A stretch of DNA of 64,000 bases from assembly GCA_021234155.1 (NCBI GenBank), contig JAJEKV010000102.1:62001-126000 (forward strand), given 5' to 3'. The stretch's first letter is position 1; each line of letters starts with the position of its first letter. The notes under the pieces were generated by a model that saw nothing but the letters and a program-made list of their open reading frames with translations, was not told where the DNA came from and did not search any database. This DNA is from Isoetes taiwanensis. Its lineage: Eukaryota; Streptophyta; Lycopodiopsida; Isoetales; Isoetaceae. The position numbers and the translations under genes are program-made. Shown piece by piece: positions 10,686 through 22,814 of the stretch.

Positions 10686-12131
10686 TTAATTCATGTCCTC
10701 ATGAGTTATGGGAAATGTCGGATATAACTTCTTGAACTTGTCAGCGTCTTCCCATGTTGCATCTTCTTGCGGATATCCTGCCCATTGGACTAGGTATTTC
10801 TCGATGGTGCGATTCCTCAGTACCCTAGTATCAACTCGCAAAATTGCTTGAGGCTTTACTGCGAGTGTCTCTTCTACTGCAACCAAGTTATCCTGTGGCA
10901 GGATATGTGATGGATCACTGAGATACTTGCGTAAGTTGCTAACATGGAATAGATTATGGACCTTGACGTCAATAGGTAATTCCAAACGGTATGCGGCCTT
11001 GCCGATCCTCTATATGATTTTAAAATGACCCGCATATCTAGGTGCTAGTTTGCCAGCTTTCTTAAACTTCAATGTACCCTGCTTAGGGTTAATCTTCAGG
11101 AACACCATATCATTCTCCTGAAATTCTAAAGGTCTTCTCCGTTTATCCGCATATTGCTTTTGTCGGTTCTGTGCTTTGGCAATATTTTGTCTAATAATGC
11201 GGAGCTGTGTGCCAATATCCTCCCCCATGGTCTGGACCAAATCAACTTTACACGGCGGACTACACCAAGTCAAGGGGTATCGGTATTCTTGCCCATATAC
11301 TGCTTCAAATGGGCTCATTTTTATGGAATCTTGATATGTATTGTTGTAGGCAAACTCAACTAAGTACAGATAAGATTCCCAAGTGTGCGGATGTTCACGA
11401 ACATACATCCGGAGCATGTCCTCAACAACCCGATTAACTCTTTCAACTTGACCATCGGTTTGAGGATGATAGGCTGTACTCATCCTTAATTGGGTTCCAA
11501 CCCCGTGGAACAATGCTTGCCAAAACTGGCCAACAAAGCGCGTGTCTCGGTCTGACACAATAACCTTAGGCATACCATGTAGACGGAATATATCCTTGAT
11601 AAAAATCTTAGCAATATCTGCAGCAGTAGCCGTGATTTTGGTTGGCATAAAGTGGGCTTGCTTGGTGAGATGATCCATTACTACATAGATGGAATCATAT
11701 CCTGCTCGTGTCTTAGGCAATCCCACAATAAAATCCATACCTATACTTTCCCATTTTGTGTCAGGAATATCTAACGGTTGCAATTCCCCTGGAACCTTTT
11801 GGTGAGAGGCTTTCACCTTCTGGCATGGTAAACATCTGGCTACATAGCTTAAGATTTCCTTCTTCATGCTAGGCCAAAAGAACTACTTGTGGACCTTGCG
11901 AAGAGTTTTCTGAACTCCTGGATGACCCGATACTGGACTACCATCAGCTTCTTTTATAATCTGTTGTTTGAGCTCGGCATTATCTGGTATGCACAACCGA
12001 TTGTGGTAGAATAACTTGGATGCTTCAATCTTATAGGGATTCTTGTTTTCTCCTTGCTCAAGTGCTACTACTATAGGCTGGAAATAAGAATCCTCACGGA
12101 TCAACTGCGTGAGATTGTGGTCCCATTGCAT
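10686..12131 (-). pseudogene. Integrase with chromodomain, copy B (two stops)
   Basis: Same domain order as copy A: zinc-binding N-terminus (11,883-12,131), catalytic core (11,010-11,867; GMDFIVG, VSDRDT, GQVERVN) and chromodomain (10,686-10,985; IEKYLVQWAGYPQEDATWED). The chromodomain is intact here, unlike in copy A. Two stops interrupt it: a TAG between zinc region and core, shared with copy A, and a private TAG just before RIGKAAY. The region before the core reads PLDIPDTKWESIG, which copy A partly lacks. Chromodomains of this class direct insertion to particular histone marks. Confidence 0.9.
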
Positions 12132-12161
12132 ATTAGCAACACTAATGGCAGCACAGTGTGA

Positions 12162-13300
12162 TCATTGGGACCACGCATCTGCAATTATGTTATCTTTCCC
12201 AGGCTGATACATTATAGTGAGATCATACTCCTGCAGCAGTTGCATCCATCGTTTCTGGCAATTATTTAGCTGAGGCTGCGTCAGGAAATACCTAAGACTC
12301 TGATGATCAGTCTTGAGGAGAAATTGTCTACCCAAAAGATAATGCCTCCATAACTTTAAGGCGTGGACAATTGCAAGCATTTCCAAATCATAGGTTGGGT
12401 AATTGCGTTCAGCTGGATTAAGTTTCTTTGATGCATATGCACACACATGGCCATCTTGTAATAAAGCACATCCAATCCCAGTGCCTGAGGCATCAGTTAC
12501 CACACAAAAGTCCCGCTCCATAGATGGAATCTTTAAAATGGGTGCATGCGTCAGGGCATCTTTTAAGATTTGAAAACTTTGGTCACATACCTCTGACCAT
12601 TGGAATGCTAAATCTTTTTGAAGTAGGGTGGTCAATGGAGCTGCTTTCCTGGAAAAATGCTTTACAAACTTGCGATAATATCCAGCTAATCCTATGAATG
12701 CCCGGATTTCCCTTACAAATTGAGGTTGTGGCCATTCTTGTATAGCTTTTACCTTTTCAGGATCCGGCTCAATTCCCTTGTTACCATAAAGCTTATGTTG
12801 CGTTAAAAGCTTTAAAACTGAGCGCAAATGTTCAACGTGCTCTTCAAGTGTTTTGGAGTAAATCAGAATATCGTCGAAAAACACAAGCAAAAATTGGTCA
12901 AGATGGGCCCGAAAAATATCATTCATAAGCCTCATAAAAGTGGCTGGTGCATTGGTAAGCCCAAATGGCATTACCACAAATTCATAATGGCCATATCTGG
13001 TGCGAAAAGCAGTTTTAGGAATATCCTCTTCCTTAATCCGGATCTGGTGGTAGCCAGATCGCAAGTTTTTGAAAAGAACTTGCTACCACTTAAATCAAAT
13101 AGATCATCCACTCGTGGCAAAGCGTAACCATTCTTGATGGTTACCTGATTTAACAGCCGATAGTCTACACACAAACGCAGACTTCCATCCTTCTTCTTTA
13201 CGAATAAGACAGGAGCTCCAAATGGAGATGTGCTAGGCCTAATAAAGCCTTGCTCTACCAATTCTTCAAGCTGCTTTTTTAGTTCTGCCATCTCCACCAC
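12162..13300 (-). pseudogene. Reverse transcriptase-RNase H, copy B (one frameshift)
   Basis: Better preserved than copy A. The polymerase motifs [22 protein letters not shown] and FFDDILIYS, and the RNase H motifs [13 protein letters not shown] and [11 protein letters not shown] followed by [12 protein letters not shown], are all readable. The frame shifts at about 13,060, immediately before RSGYHQIRI, exactly as in copy A. The final TGA at 12,162-12,164, after ADAWSQ, is also shared with copy A. Confidence 0.9.
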
Positions 13301-13399
13301 ATTAAAACGATAAGGACCGGTCGCGAAGGTGGTGCAGATCCTGGAAGCAATTCAATATCATGATTCACCTCCCGAAAGGGAGGCAGTTCTGTTAACTTG

Positions 13400-14083
13400 T
13401 CAGTCCCTGAATTCTTCTAACACCTCCCCAATAGCTTTTGAAACAATAGTTTCTTGCATTTCTGCAGCTTTACTTATCATTCCAACATACATGATTCCTC
13501 CCTTGCGCAAATAGCGCTTTGCCTGCTTGCAGGTCAACACGGAAGGCCCAGAGAGCATAGGGCGACTACCCAATCTCTTGATAGAACCATTTGACAAGGT
13601 GCAAAGAACAGCCTTGCCTTTACAGTCGATATAGGCCCCTACGGCTTTCAACCAGGACATTCCGAGGATTAAATCATACTTACCCAGATCAAGGACTTCA
13701 AAGTTAGTATAAAACTTTAGCCCACAAAGTTTAAAGTCCAGGCGAGGCACAAATCCATCCGACATCTTAATCACACCATCTGCTAACTCTACAGATCTAG
13801 GATTCCGTGCAATGACATTCAAACCCATCTGAGCAACCAATCTAGGCGAAATAAAATTGTGTGTGCTACCACTGTCAATCAGAAAATGAAAAGGTTGTGT
13901 TCAAATGCTACCTGGTAGATGGATAACGTCAGTAGCAATATACTCAGCAGGGTCTCCACCAATGGCGTATGCACGCATATCTGATGCTGCTCCTACTTCT
14001 TCCAATGTGACTGCTTTAGCTCGTGCAGGCCTCTCCTCCGTACGAGTATTCCGAGGTCCACTAACACTTGGCGTACTCGCCAC
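13400..14083 (-). pseudogene. Aspartic protease, copy B (one stop)
   Basis: Carries the same DSG-type active site region (LIDSGSTHNFISPR, around 13,850-13,890) and continues unbroken through ILGMSWLKAVGAY, where copy A has a stop. A TGA at about 13,901, where copy A has an arginine codon in LPGSIRTQP, splits it from its N-terminal part. The change fits C-to-T at a CpG. Confidence 0.85.
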
Positions 14084-14955
14084 TGGCCTATTCTAGTCTC
14101 CCGGGTTCCCACTACTAGCTTGCGGTCCTGCATTGCCCCTATTTTGCCACTTCCTGAAATATGCCCAGCTTCTTTACAATAATAACACAATCTTTCTCGG
14201 CGGCAACGTTCCTGCTCCTCAGAACTCATCCGGTTTGGTCCATTTGACCGCCTCCCTTGAGTAGGACATGCATTTCCTCGAGTATCTCCAGAAGCCGCAG
14301 AAGATCTCTCTCTCTCTCTCTGCTTATGAGGGTATTCCTTTTGGATTGTTTCCTCTCGACTTTTGGTGATCCGACTCTGGACTTGCTCTTTGAACTTGGA
14401 GACTCGGATAGCTTCTTCTAAGCTGGGATAGGTTACCCCTCCAACTAACAAAGTCAACTCCGGCTTGAGCCCCCGAATAAACTTGTTAGCTAATTGCGCC
14501 ACCGTCATAGTGGGTCCATACGGTTGCAATGCCCTAAATACATTGGCATATACTTCTACTGTATCTTCTTGAACCAAATTCTGAAACTTGTTCATCTGCT
14601 CTAACTCAAACTCAGCAGGTAAATAATGGAGTTTAAATGCTACCTTGAAGGTACTCCATGTGACCTGGCTCAGAAAAAGATGATTAGCCTTCTTATACTC
14701 TTCCCACCAGATCTTGGCGGGTCCAGTTAACAGCATATCGGCAATGGTTGCCTTTAATAGGTCGGAAGTTTTCTTAACTTGAAAATAAAACTCGATCCCT
14801 TTCAACCAAGCATCAGCATCCTTGCCTGTGGTATCTTTACCACCAAAGGTCTCCATCTTCAGTTGCTTTAAAACCTTGTTGACCTCATCAAGGTCAGCAT
14901 CCTTGGCGGCAAGTTGTTGTTGCATGATGGTAAGTCTTCTTTGCATGGCTGCCAA
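13993..14955 (-). pseudogene. Gag with zinc-knuckle remnant, copy B
   Basis: Contains the Retrotrans_gag core (DADAWLKGIEFYFQ ... FIRGLKPELTLL), a charged linker with a short RE repeat, and a zinc-knuckle start CYYCKEAGHIS. The expected final cysteine is absent and the frame leaves the protease frame soon after. The 5' end is disturbed: between 14,930 and 15,015 it differs from copy A by several small indels at CAG/CTG positions, so the start methionine region is out of frame. Confidence 0.85.
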
Positions 14956-15156
14956 AATTTGCTCCGATTATTATCGTGAGGGAGATTGCCACTTCCCCAG
15001 CTCTCCCCGAATCTGTTATCATCGTTTTCCCACATCCTGCTAACCACCTGGAAAATGACGGCAATGGTTATTTTCCATAAAACACTCTACTTTCCAGTAG
15101 ACTTCTTAAGTTTCTAACCCCTAATTCCCATGGCCCGAAGGTTGTCAGAACTTTGG

Positions 15157-15168
15157 GCTCTGATACCA
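15157..15168 (-). other. Primer-binding site (initiator tRNA-Met), copy B
   Basis: TGGTATCAGAGC in element sense, two bases from the LTR boundary at 15,171. Identical to the site in copy A. Confidence 0.9.
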
Positions 15169-15170
15169 AC

Positions 15171-17172
15171 TGAAACGGACCTAGCCCCTTGGCCTAGGCC
15201 GTCGCACTAAGTAACTCGGATATAGACAATCAAATCATCACGAACTTCTATTCATAAATATTTGGTTACAATCAAATCATTTACATCCGGCCCAAGGCCA
15301 CACATACAAAGAAGAGTTCACTTTATCCCCATCTCACAATACACCCATAATATACAAAAAAAACCCCAAGGCCACCCCGTCACCCATGCTCAATTGGCCC
15401 TTTGATCTTCCCCCTCCTCGGAAGTGACCGAGGAGGAGTCGCCAGAGCTACCCTCGGAAGACTCTCCATCCGTCTCCGGGTCTTGGGCCTCAATCTGGGG
15501 TTGCCTTTGCGCATAATACAACTCCCTGAACAACGATATTAGGATCTCGTAAACTCGTTCCTTAGACATTAAAGCCGGCTCGGCCTCCGTCTCGTTGAAC
15601 CACCAGGTAACAAAAGAGTCTAGGTCCAACACAATCATGGCTTTAGGACGTGCCATCTTACAACACAACAAACATCCGGGGTTAGTCCACAAGGACTAAG
15701 TGGGGAGGGACATTGGGATCTTCACATTCATGCATAACAATAACAATAATACGTGATTTACTTGTTACGTTGATACTCCCCCCTGCAATGTTAGTACATT
15801 CAATAACTACCATTTTCCATGCATAGCGTAATCCTTGGGTGGCGACCCCAAGGAGACCACCACTCTCCATCCATGACGCATGTGTTCAACTCATCCGTCG
15901 GGCCATCCGGCATGGATGCGAGTTCTGTGGCCACCCCACCCCTCCGAAGGTGGGCGTTGCATGCAAATGCACAACATTCTTTGATTCAAGTGCACCATAA
16001 ACATAATATCGCCTCGGATACATAATGCAATTCCGTAGAAGGTGCCCCATACCCTATTCATACTTATAGAGCAATCTTTAATGCACGATAAACATCCCCG
16101 CATTATACACTAGCCAGCAGATACTTTTCCCTACTACGGGGACGGCAACAACATTCCATGGAAACTTGGGCTCATAGGGTATGTATGCCTAGCGGTTGGT
16201 AGAAGGTAGCTACAATTGATAAGAACACTTAAGGATTTTAAGGTTTAACTTTATAACAACTTAAGGGTTTAAGTTTTAACTTTAAAATAAGGTTTTTAAA
16301 GGTCCATGGATACGGACCTTGGTATCCCCCTTCAATAGAAATTAGAAAATCATCATAACAGGTTCGTGGATTTCAACAAATGCCCCTTTTTGGCTGGCCG
16401 ACCGGATCTACAAGCTCGCCCCAGGCAAGAGTTCATGTCTAAATACATTCACCGTGCAAAATACTAGCTTTAGAGTAGGAACCAGAGAAGAAGACGGATC
16501 TATAAACTAACCACGACAGTGGAGAGGCAGACAGAAGGAAGGTGTTATAGAAGACCAAAGCAAGCGTGGGTTCATAAGATCGGATGATCAAATTCAAGCA
16601 GGGCCTGCCGGGTTTGGGAGCACAGAGCAAATGGGCATGACGGATTTTATTCACGAACTGGAGTTTGGCTTACAGGCAGGTGGCGGCATGCTTCAGAGAC
16701 TCAGCTTTACATAAACCGACTCCAATCAAGCTGTAAAATCATGAAATAGACCAAATCCCCACCTGAGTTTAGCTTTGGACTCTTGTTTTCCTTGCTCTAC
16801 TTCCAATTTGATCAGCCCAACCGATTCTCTTTCCTCCTCTTTTTGCCCATCCGGCCAACTCTTCTATTTCTTATATACCCTTGCCTTAAGAACACTTGGC
16901 AGGATCCATCCCAGAATCAGGCCAGATGGTGAGTTTGGCATGTTACATGCATCTGTAAGTGAGATCCTGCCGCTATCTGGCAGCCACGATTCTTTTCTTC
17001 CCCTGATTTAGTGTGCTCACACTTTTAGCATTCAATTTATTAAGGTTTAAAGTTACCTTAGCTAAAGTTTTTATTTAGATTTAAATGGCGCCCCCAACAC
17101 ACCCATGGACGCATACCACTGTGCTCTATACAAATTAATACGGACACAAGCTAAGTCCCTGGGTTTGTTACA
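15171..17172 (-). repeat. Right LTR (5' LTR of copy B), 2002 bp, MITE-free
   Basis: Runs from TGAAACGGACC to GTTTGTTACA on the plus strand, where similarity to the other LTRs stops sharply. It lacks the MITE: the region around 16,900-16,915 reads cacttggcaggatccatccc, the empty target site. It diverges more from the left and middle LTRs than those two do from each other. A TATA box lies at 16,870-16,877. Confidence 0.92.
15390..15692 (-). CDS. LTR-internal open frame, 100 aa, second copy
   Basis: Predicted protein identical to the frame at 8654-8956 in the middle LTR. It has the same acidic serine-rich tail and the same candidate internal start (MARPKAMIVLD). Family not recognised. Confidence 0.4.
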   Translation of the reverse strand: MWTNPGCLLCCKMARPKAMIVLDLDSFVTWWFNETEAEPALMSKERVYEILISLFRELYYAQRQPQIEAQDPETDGESSEGSSGDSSSVTSEEGEDQRAN

Positions 17173-20100
17173 TCCATTGCTACACCGTCACTGTTTTTGC
17201 TTCAAGATTTTACCTATTGCTGCAGGTGAAGACTGAGAACGACTGGAAATGGAAGTCAAGATGTCAAAACGGTGAAGTAGCCGGTCGATTAGGAACTGCT
17301 GGAGCGGTTGGATGTCCAAGGGTTTGGACGTTGAGTCGCCCGACACAAAACTTAACATGTGAATACGTTTATTATTACATGTGAAGCATCCCTAACGTGC
17401 ATGCTATACGTACTAGACATAAGTTTGGTAATCTGGGTAATCTTGTTTGAAATATACTCGGCCATGTGAGACTAGGCAAGGTTATCGGTCTGGCCAAGGC
17501 CAATAACCAAAAATGCATGATCGAGGTTGTATGTCCGAGGCCAGATGTTTGGCACGTAAGGCTGAGAGCTACTAGGGCCGATGGCTGGGCCGAGGCCTTA
17601 TATGCTAAATATCTGGCTGAGGACGTAGAATCGAGGCCACGCATTTTTGGTTATCGACTGGGACGAAGATCAATAACCACCTTATCGGTCTTATATGGGT
17701 GGAATAGTACTGATAACTAGTTATCAGCCTGCACCAATAATGATAACCAAAAACCAAGAACTCTCCCTTAACACTAAAGAGTCTGATAAGGAGTGAGTGC
17801 TGTCTTGAACTGGGGCTTAATTAACTTGATGTGTATCTTGCCAATCTTGGGCATAGGCTTTTCCCAAACCTGCTAAAAATTAGCACTTGAAACATCTGCC
17901 CACTTGGTACTTCTTGGATTCTTTTGCTCCATCGAAAGTTTCCGATTTCTTGCAAATTCGATGGATGTTCTTGCAAAAAGTAACTCCTGCAAAACCGAGT
18001 TCTTAGTCTAGTCCCTTAAAAATAAATTAGAAATGCAAAAGGGAGCTTATACCTTGCCGGAATTGGGTTTGGTCGCCATGCTTCAAGCTGTGGTAATACA
18101 GATCGAAAAATAGAGTTTTCTTAATCCAAAACATGAATTATCTCCATATTAACTCAAGATGCTGCAGTAATGGGTCGAACGATCCGGGAGATGATGAATT
18201 TCAGTAACCCGAGGAAAAATCATCAGTGATTTATCAGTGCAGAAAATTCGCATCCAAAAGCTTCCTTGACTGGTGGCTTTCTCCGACCATCACTGCCCTT
18301 CAACTTTGTGGCTGATGGCTCGACAAATTGCTGCCCGTGTAAAAAAAACGGAAAGAAACTGCTAAAAAACTGCTTGACAGGCGAAAAATGGCACATATCA
18401 AGCATAAATAGACCCTGCTTTAAGATGTTGTCAAAGGATTCAAACACTGTGCTTAGTCACAATAATTTAGAAACAATGCAGACAGAGTATACTTAAAATA
18501 GTACACAATGGCACTGTGTTTCAGAGACCCATGATTATTTGAAGCGTTAGCGATATAGAGTTCCCGTTGCAAAGCTTGTGCTACAGTTATTGAATCACTT
18601 GAATCTTCAAGGCCTACTATGGCACTAAGATCTTCGAATGCCAAGTTTTAAAAAGCTATAACATATGGTTTCAAAAGCTATAGCATATTTTATCTTTAAC
18701 AACTTCTTTGCATGTCAATAAAACAACTGGATTAACATGCTGCAAAAATAAAAACAAAATATAGATAAGATATATGGTCCATATTGCACACTCTACTTAC
18801 CAAGCTTCCTTGAAATTCTGAACCAACGAGTCCAATATAAATACAGATGCATCCAATAAGAGTTCATTATTAAGTCAAAGAGATCCAATCAGGTTGCATA
18901 TCCTTTACTCTAATATGATCGGACACATAAAATCTTGAACGTTTGAAGGTTCAATACTAAACTGAAAAAAAAAAAGAAAAAAGGAAGCAGAATTCATTCA
19001 CCAGCATAACAAATAAGAAAAACCAAAAGCAAATGTTTAAGCGCCCAAATGTAACATTTCAATGGCAAAATGCATTAATGATCAAAAGCATTGCTTGCAT
19101 GATAGATCTATATAAATTAAACCATGGTGATGGACATGAAAAAAGACATTACTTAGTACATGGCTTATTCTCATCACCAAATCAATGATGCGCCTCAAAT
19201 GAAAATCGGAAAATTGGCAGCATGTCCCCAACCAAGTATTGTGCATATAGAAAGTTTGCAATATGAAATTGACATGCTTCAAGAGCTGCTAAGCATGAGC
19301 CTTTTGAACTGCTCAAAGTCAAGCAAGCAAGAAGAGCAAGGGCACATCTCAATGCACAAATCTAATTTTTGAATAATCAATGTCCGTAATCATATAGAAA
19401 CAACGATATGTATGCCCAATATATGGCATACAGAAGCCTAGCTCCATCATCAGGCACAACTGCATCATCTGTTTTATCAGTTGCAGAATTGCACATCAAT
19501 TGTAGCATATGTAGTATACTACGAATCTAATTTAAAATCAAGCATTGGCATCCACATTGATGCCACAACTACATAAGAAATGTTCTGATCCTACTGAAAT
19601 CTAGGCATCCTCGATTCCAAGTTCTGTAAAAACCTCTGCAAATATCTTCCATGATTTGAGACTGTACAATTCCATGTTGCAGGTATATGTCTTCCCCAGC
19701 TCATCAATTTTTCTTGCACATTCCAAAAGAAAATCAGGGTCCTAATATATTTAGCAGTGATGCTTTTAGTGGCAAATATTCGCAAAAGACGAATTTTTAG
19801 GGATTTTCAAAAATTTCTTATGAATGTTTAGTAGGTTATATATCACATTTTTTATTAGAATATTCGCCCTGAGTTGATATGAAGCTGTCTTTCCAAGAAG
19901 AAATTCGCCATGTAATCGAACCTAGGACAAGAGCGCATTCGCCCCCAATTTTATAGCTTCTTGCAACTAAACATCTAGTATTCATTCTGATTCATATCAA
20001 CACTAGCTTTTGAGCATCACAAGATTGTCTGCAAATTATTTCTTGTGATTTGTATGACTTGATAGAGTTTTCCTTGTCGCATTTGTAGATAATGTATTGC

Positions 20101-20642
20101 ATGGGATCAATTTGGTTTTAGAATGGAACAATGACCTAGAAATGCTAGATTTTTACTATAAAGACTTCTATTTTTGTGCCTTGAATTTAAATCCATTTCT
20201 TCTTTGAGTAAAGTTATGCATGTATTTGCTTATTATAAGGCTTCAACAACAAAAATTCTCCACATAATGATGAGAAGAAATGGATTATTTAACATATTTG
20301 CCATTAAAACTAATTTTATTCTTCTTTACATTCGCCAACCATTCTATATAAATTGCATTGAAAAAATAAATAAAAGCATCCCTAATATTTAGCCACTCAG
20401 GACTGTGAAAGTGGACCACAATAAGCATTTTTACAAAAATTTCTCTGTATTTCGGCCAAGCTTTCACCATAGCCGACGGGCTTAATTGCTGGAAATAGAA
20501 CAAAAATCAAACATAAATGCAACACAAATCAGGATTTGACAGAAGCACACATTATTCTGGCAATTACATTTTTTGTCTAAAAAGATAGACATGAAAAGAT
20601 CAAACAAAATATCTTGCTCAAGGTGTTAGAGCCTGAAAATAT
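17173..20642. other. Intergenic region, no gene recognised
   Basis: AT-rich sequence with only short frames. The stretch 18,223-18,644 (minus) has two consecutive open frames, one reading GLEDSSDSITVAQALQREL, that look slightly protein-like, but I know no matching family and see no splice-site support. No RNA genes or terminal repeats were seen. Confidence 0.45.
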
Positions 20643-21765
20643 TAGATACGTTGACTAAGGGCATTACAAAAACTTATAAAAACTCAGGGGTATGTCGTGA
20701 AATTTGTCAAAACATAAGGGTATTTTGTAGTTTTCCCAAGATAGTTAAACTATAGAACATGTATATTTCATATTGTGTTCAAGCATCTACCTTGTAGCAA
20801 AAGAGGCATTTTAAAAGGGATTTCTTTTCATTCTTATGTAATTAACGGAGAGACGATGACTTGCTCAAAAAAAAAAAAAAAAAAAAAAAGTGGGGACTAC
20901 CAACAATTCAATCCCTTATCGGACTCTCGAGTGTAAATTGAAAGTCCTTTGCTGTGGTCAAGCATGTACTTTGTAGCAAAGAAGTGTCCTTAAAGAGATT
21001 TCATTTTGTTCTGCCAATGGGTATCATAGCAGAGAGACGATGTAATTAATAGAGAGACGATGGCTCGCTAAAAAAAAAAGGTGGAGACTACCAACACAAT
21101 TCACAAAATACCCTTAAGATGAGTGATGATACAGTTTTTATCCTCTCGTTAAGGATCTTTCCAAATTTGACCATCAAAAGTATTTGTACATCGGATATTA
21201 TTCCGAGAACTATGGTCAGAATATTAGATTGTCTTACCATATGGCTTTTGGAGGAGGTGGATTCGCATTAAGTTTTGCTTTGGCAAATGCCCTTGAAAAA
21301 TGCAAGATCAATGTATTCAGAAATATCCATATCTATACGACAGTTATGAGCAAATTCAAGCACGTCAGGTCAAATTAGGTTTTCCGTCGAGATTCCATCA
21401 GGTTAGAATGCTCTATTTTCTATTCGAAAACGAAAATCGCCAATGGCAAATCCTTGCCCCAAAAATCACTTGGAAAATTGCTGCTAACAAATTTTTTGTG
21501 AAAATCTTTGATGGCAGAATTATTAAAAGTCTATTTGCAAATTGCTAATCAGAGAATCATTGTGATGAAACTTCGTTCATGGCAGAATCGATGCCAAAAA
21601 CTGGTTGTTGCTATTGTTATCGAAAAAGCACGTCCATTGCAAGGGAGGTCTTTGTATGAAAAATTCTACAGGCCCAGATACGTTGATCAAAGGCATTACA
21701 AAAATTTATAAAAACTCAAGGGTATGCAGTGAAATTCATCAAAACATAAGAGTATTTTGTAGTTA
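20643..21765. repeat. ~100-bp direct repeats bracketing a gene fragment
   Basis: A block at about 20,643-20,740 (agatacgttgac...ggcattacaaaaac...cataagggtattttgtag) recurs in the same orientation at about 21,676-21,765 with roughly 85-90% identity by eye. Between them lie a second imperfect duplication (20,770-20,910 versus 20,950-21,105, both ending in an A-run then a gactaccaaca motif) and a glycosyltransferase fragment. The arrangement resembles a non-autonomous element with short terminal direct repeats or a recombined duplication. Confidence 0.6.
21122..21402 (+). pseudogene. DUF604-type glycosyltransferase fragment
   Basis: A short piece of a plant DUF604 (Fringe-like, GT31-related) glycosyltransferase, a Golgi enzyme family that adds sugars using nucleotide-sugar donors. 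Visible are a DDT remnant of the metal-binding DxD region (about 21,126), LVKDLSKFDHQKYLYIG, then the strongly diagnostic SYHMAFGGGGFALSF, and QDQCIQKYPYLYDS. There are frameshifts after the DDT and again after ANALEK. The fragment stops at RFHQ followed by gttaga, which looks like the original exon's 5' splice site, so it derives from genomic DNA and not from mRNA. N- and C-terminal parts are missing. Confidence 0.82.
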
Positions 21766-21859
21766 TTCTCAACAGTCTTTGCCTCCTCATGTATGGTATT
21801 TGCAGTTATACCAACATGTGTCCTTAGAGGAATTATCTGACTCAGTTTTTGGTGCATGA

Positions 21860-22814
21860 CTTAGAGTAGAGAATTTCTTTGGAGCAAGCAAGCGCACAAT
21901 TATTTCTTGCAAATGCTGTGTCGTCTTCTACACGTAGCAACCTGCAAACTTGCTAATGTTTGCATGATAACGGACAGATGGGTTTTGCTAAAGATAAAAC
22001 CTTTTAACTATCTCACAATTCAGCCAGGGAATATCCACTTACTAAGCAGAAATCAGTCTAACATCCATAAAATAAGATGTAGGATACCTTATTTTAGTCC
22101 TACCCATAAAAGACGTCTGGTAGTTATTATTTGAGAACCTGTTGCAGGTAGGAGGACATAAAATATACCTCAACTTCACATGGCTATTTGATTTCCTAAT
22201 ATTCTGAAAACCATGGAAAAATCGCACTTGCAGTACATAACATAACTTTCTTGCATGAAGCACAATGAAGTGGTCTTTTGCTCCTCCCAAGGCTGCATGT
22301 CTCTAAGTTACTTCAAATTCAACCATAAAAGATTTTGACCACTAAATAGTAGTAAGATATATTTTGAGCCCGATCACTGATTAAAGCTTCGACGGCCACC
22401 TCTCCCGCCAAAATTAAGATGGAACAGTACAAGAATCCCTGGAATCAAAAGTCAAACACACAAGAAGACAAGGCTTTAGCAATAAACACTTAAAAACAAG
22501 GGGCAACAATACCCCAAAACAACAAATTATGTCAAAAGAAGCATACATACAGACCAGAAATCCTGTGAGCGCTCAAACTTGCAAAGCACGGCTATTAAAA
22601 AAAATCAGGGCATACGTTTTGAGGCCTGTAATTACAAAATTTTTAATTGCTTTATAACCAACAATTGACATCATCTCCAGATGGACTTTTTTTTGATGGA
22701 GTCGTAGGTATAGGTTCAATTAGATAACCGCACCAAGACCAAGAATTCCATACTTTACTCGAAATCAAACTCCAACAAAGGACGTCATTGTGCTGGGCAA
22801 CCTTTTTGTCATCA
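21860..22814. other. Probable 3' flank/UTR of PRP31, otherwise empty
   Basis: No protein family recognised. The part nearest 22,814 should hold the PRP31 3' untranslated region, since that gene ends at 22,815 on the minus strand. I see no clear AATAAA-type signal in sense, so the transcript end is not placed. Confidence 0.4.

Larger units (their letters stand above)
8435..17172 (-). mobile_element. Ty3/gypsy chromovirus, copy B (right element of tandem pair)
   Basis: Full LTR-internal-LTR structure on the minus strand: right LTR (17,172 to 15,171), primer site (15,168-15,157), gag, protease, RT-RNase H, integrase with chromodomain, polypurine tract (10,678-10,669), middle LTR. Internal sequence is close to copy A, but stops lie at partly different places, so the two copies decayed both before and after they separated. 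The plus-strand sequence right after the 3' boundary is tccat; the matching left flank is lost, so no target duplication can be checked. Confidence 0.93.

Noticed and set aside
18453-18644. Protein-like minus-strand frame beginning near GLEDSSDSITVAQALQ
   Set aside because: No recognised family, no convincing splice sites or continuing frame; kept only as a note in the intergenic entry.
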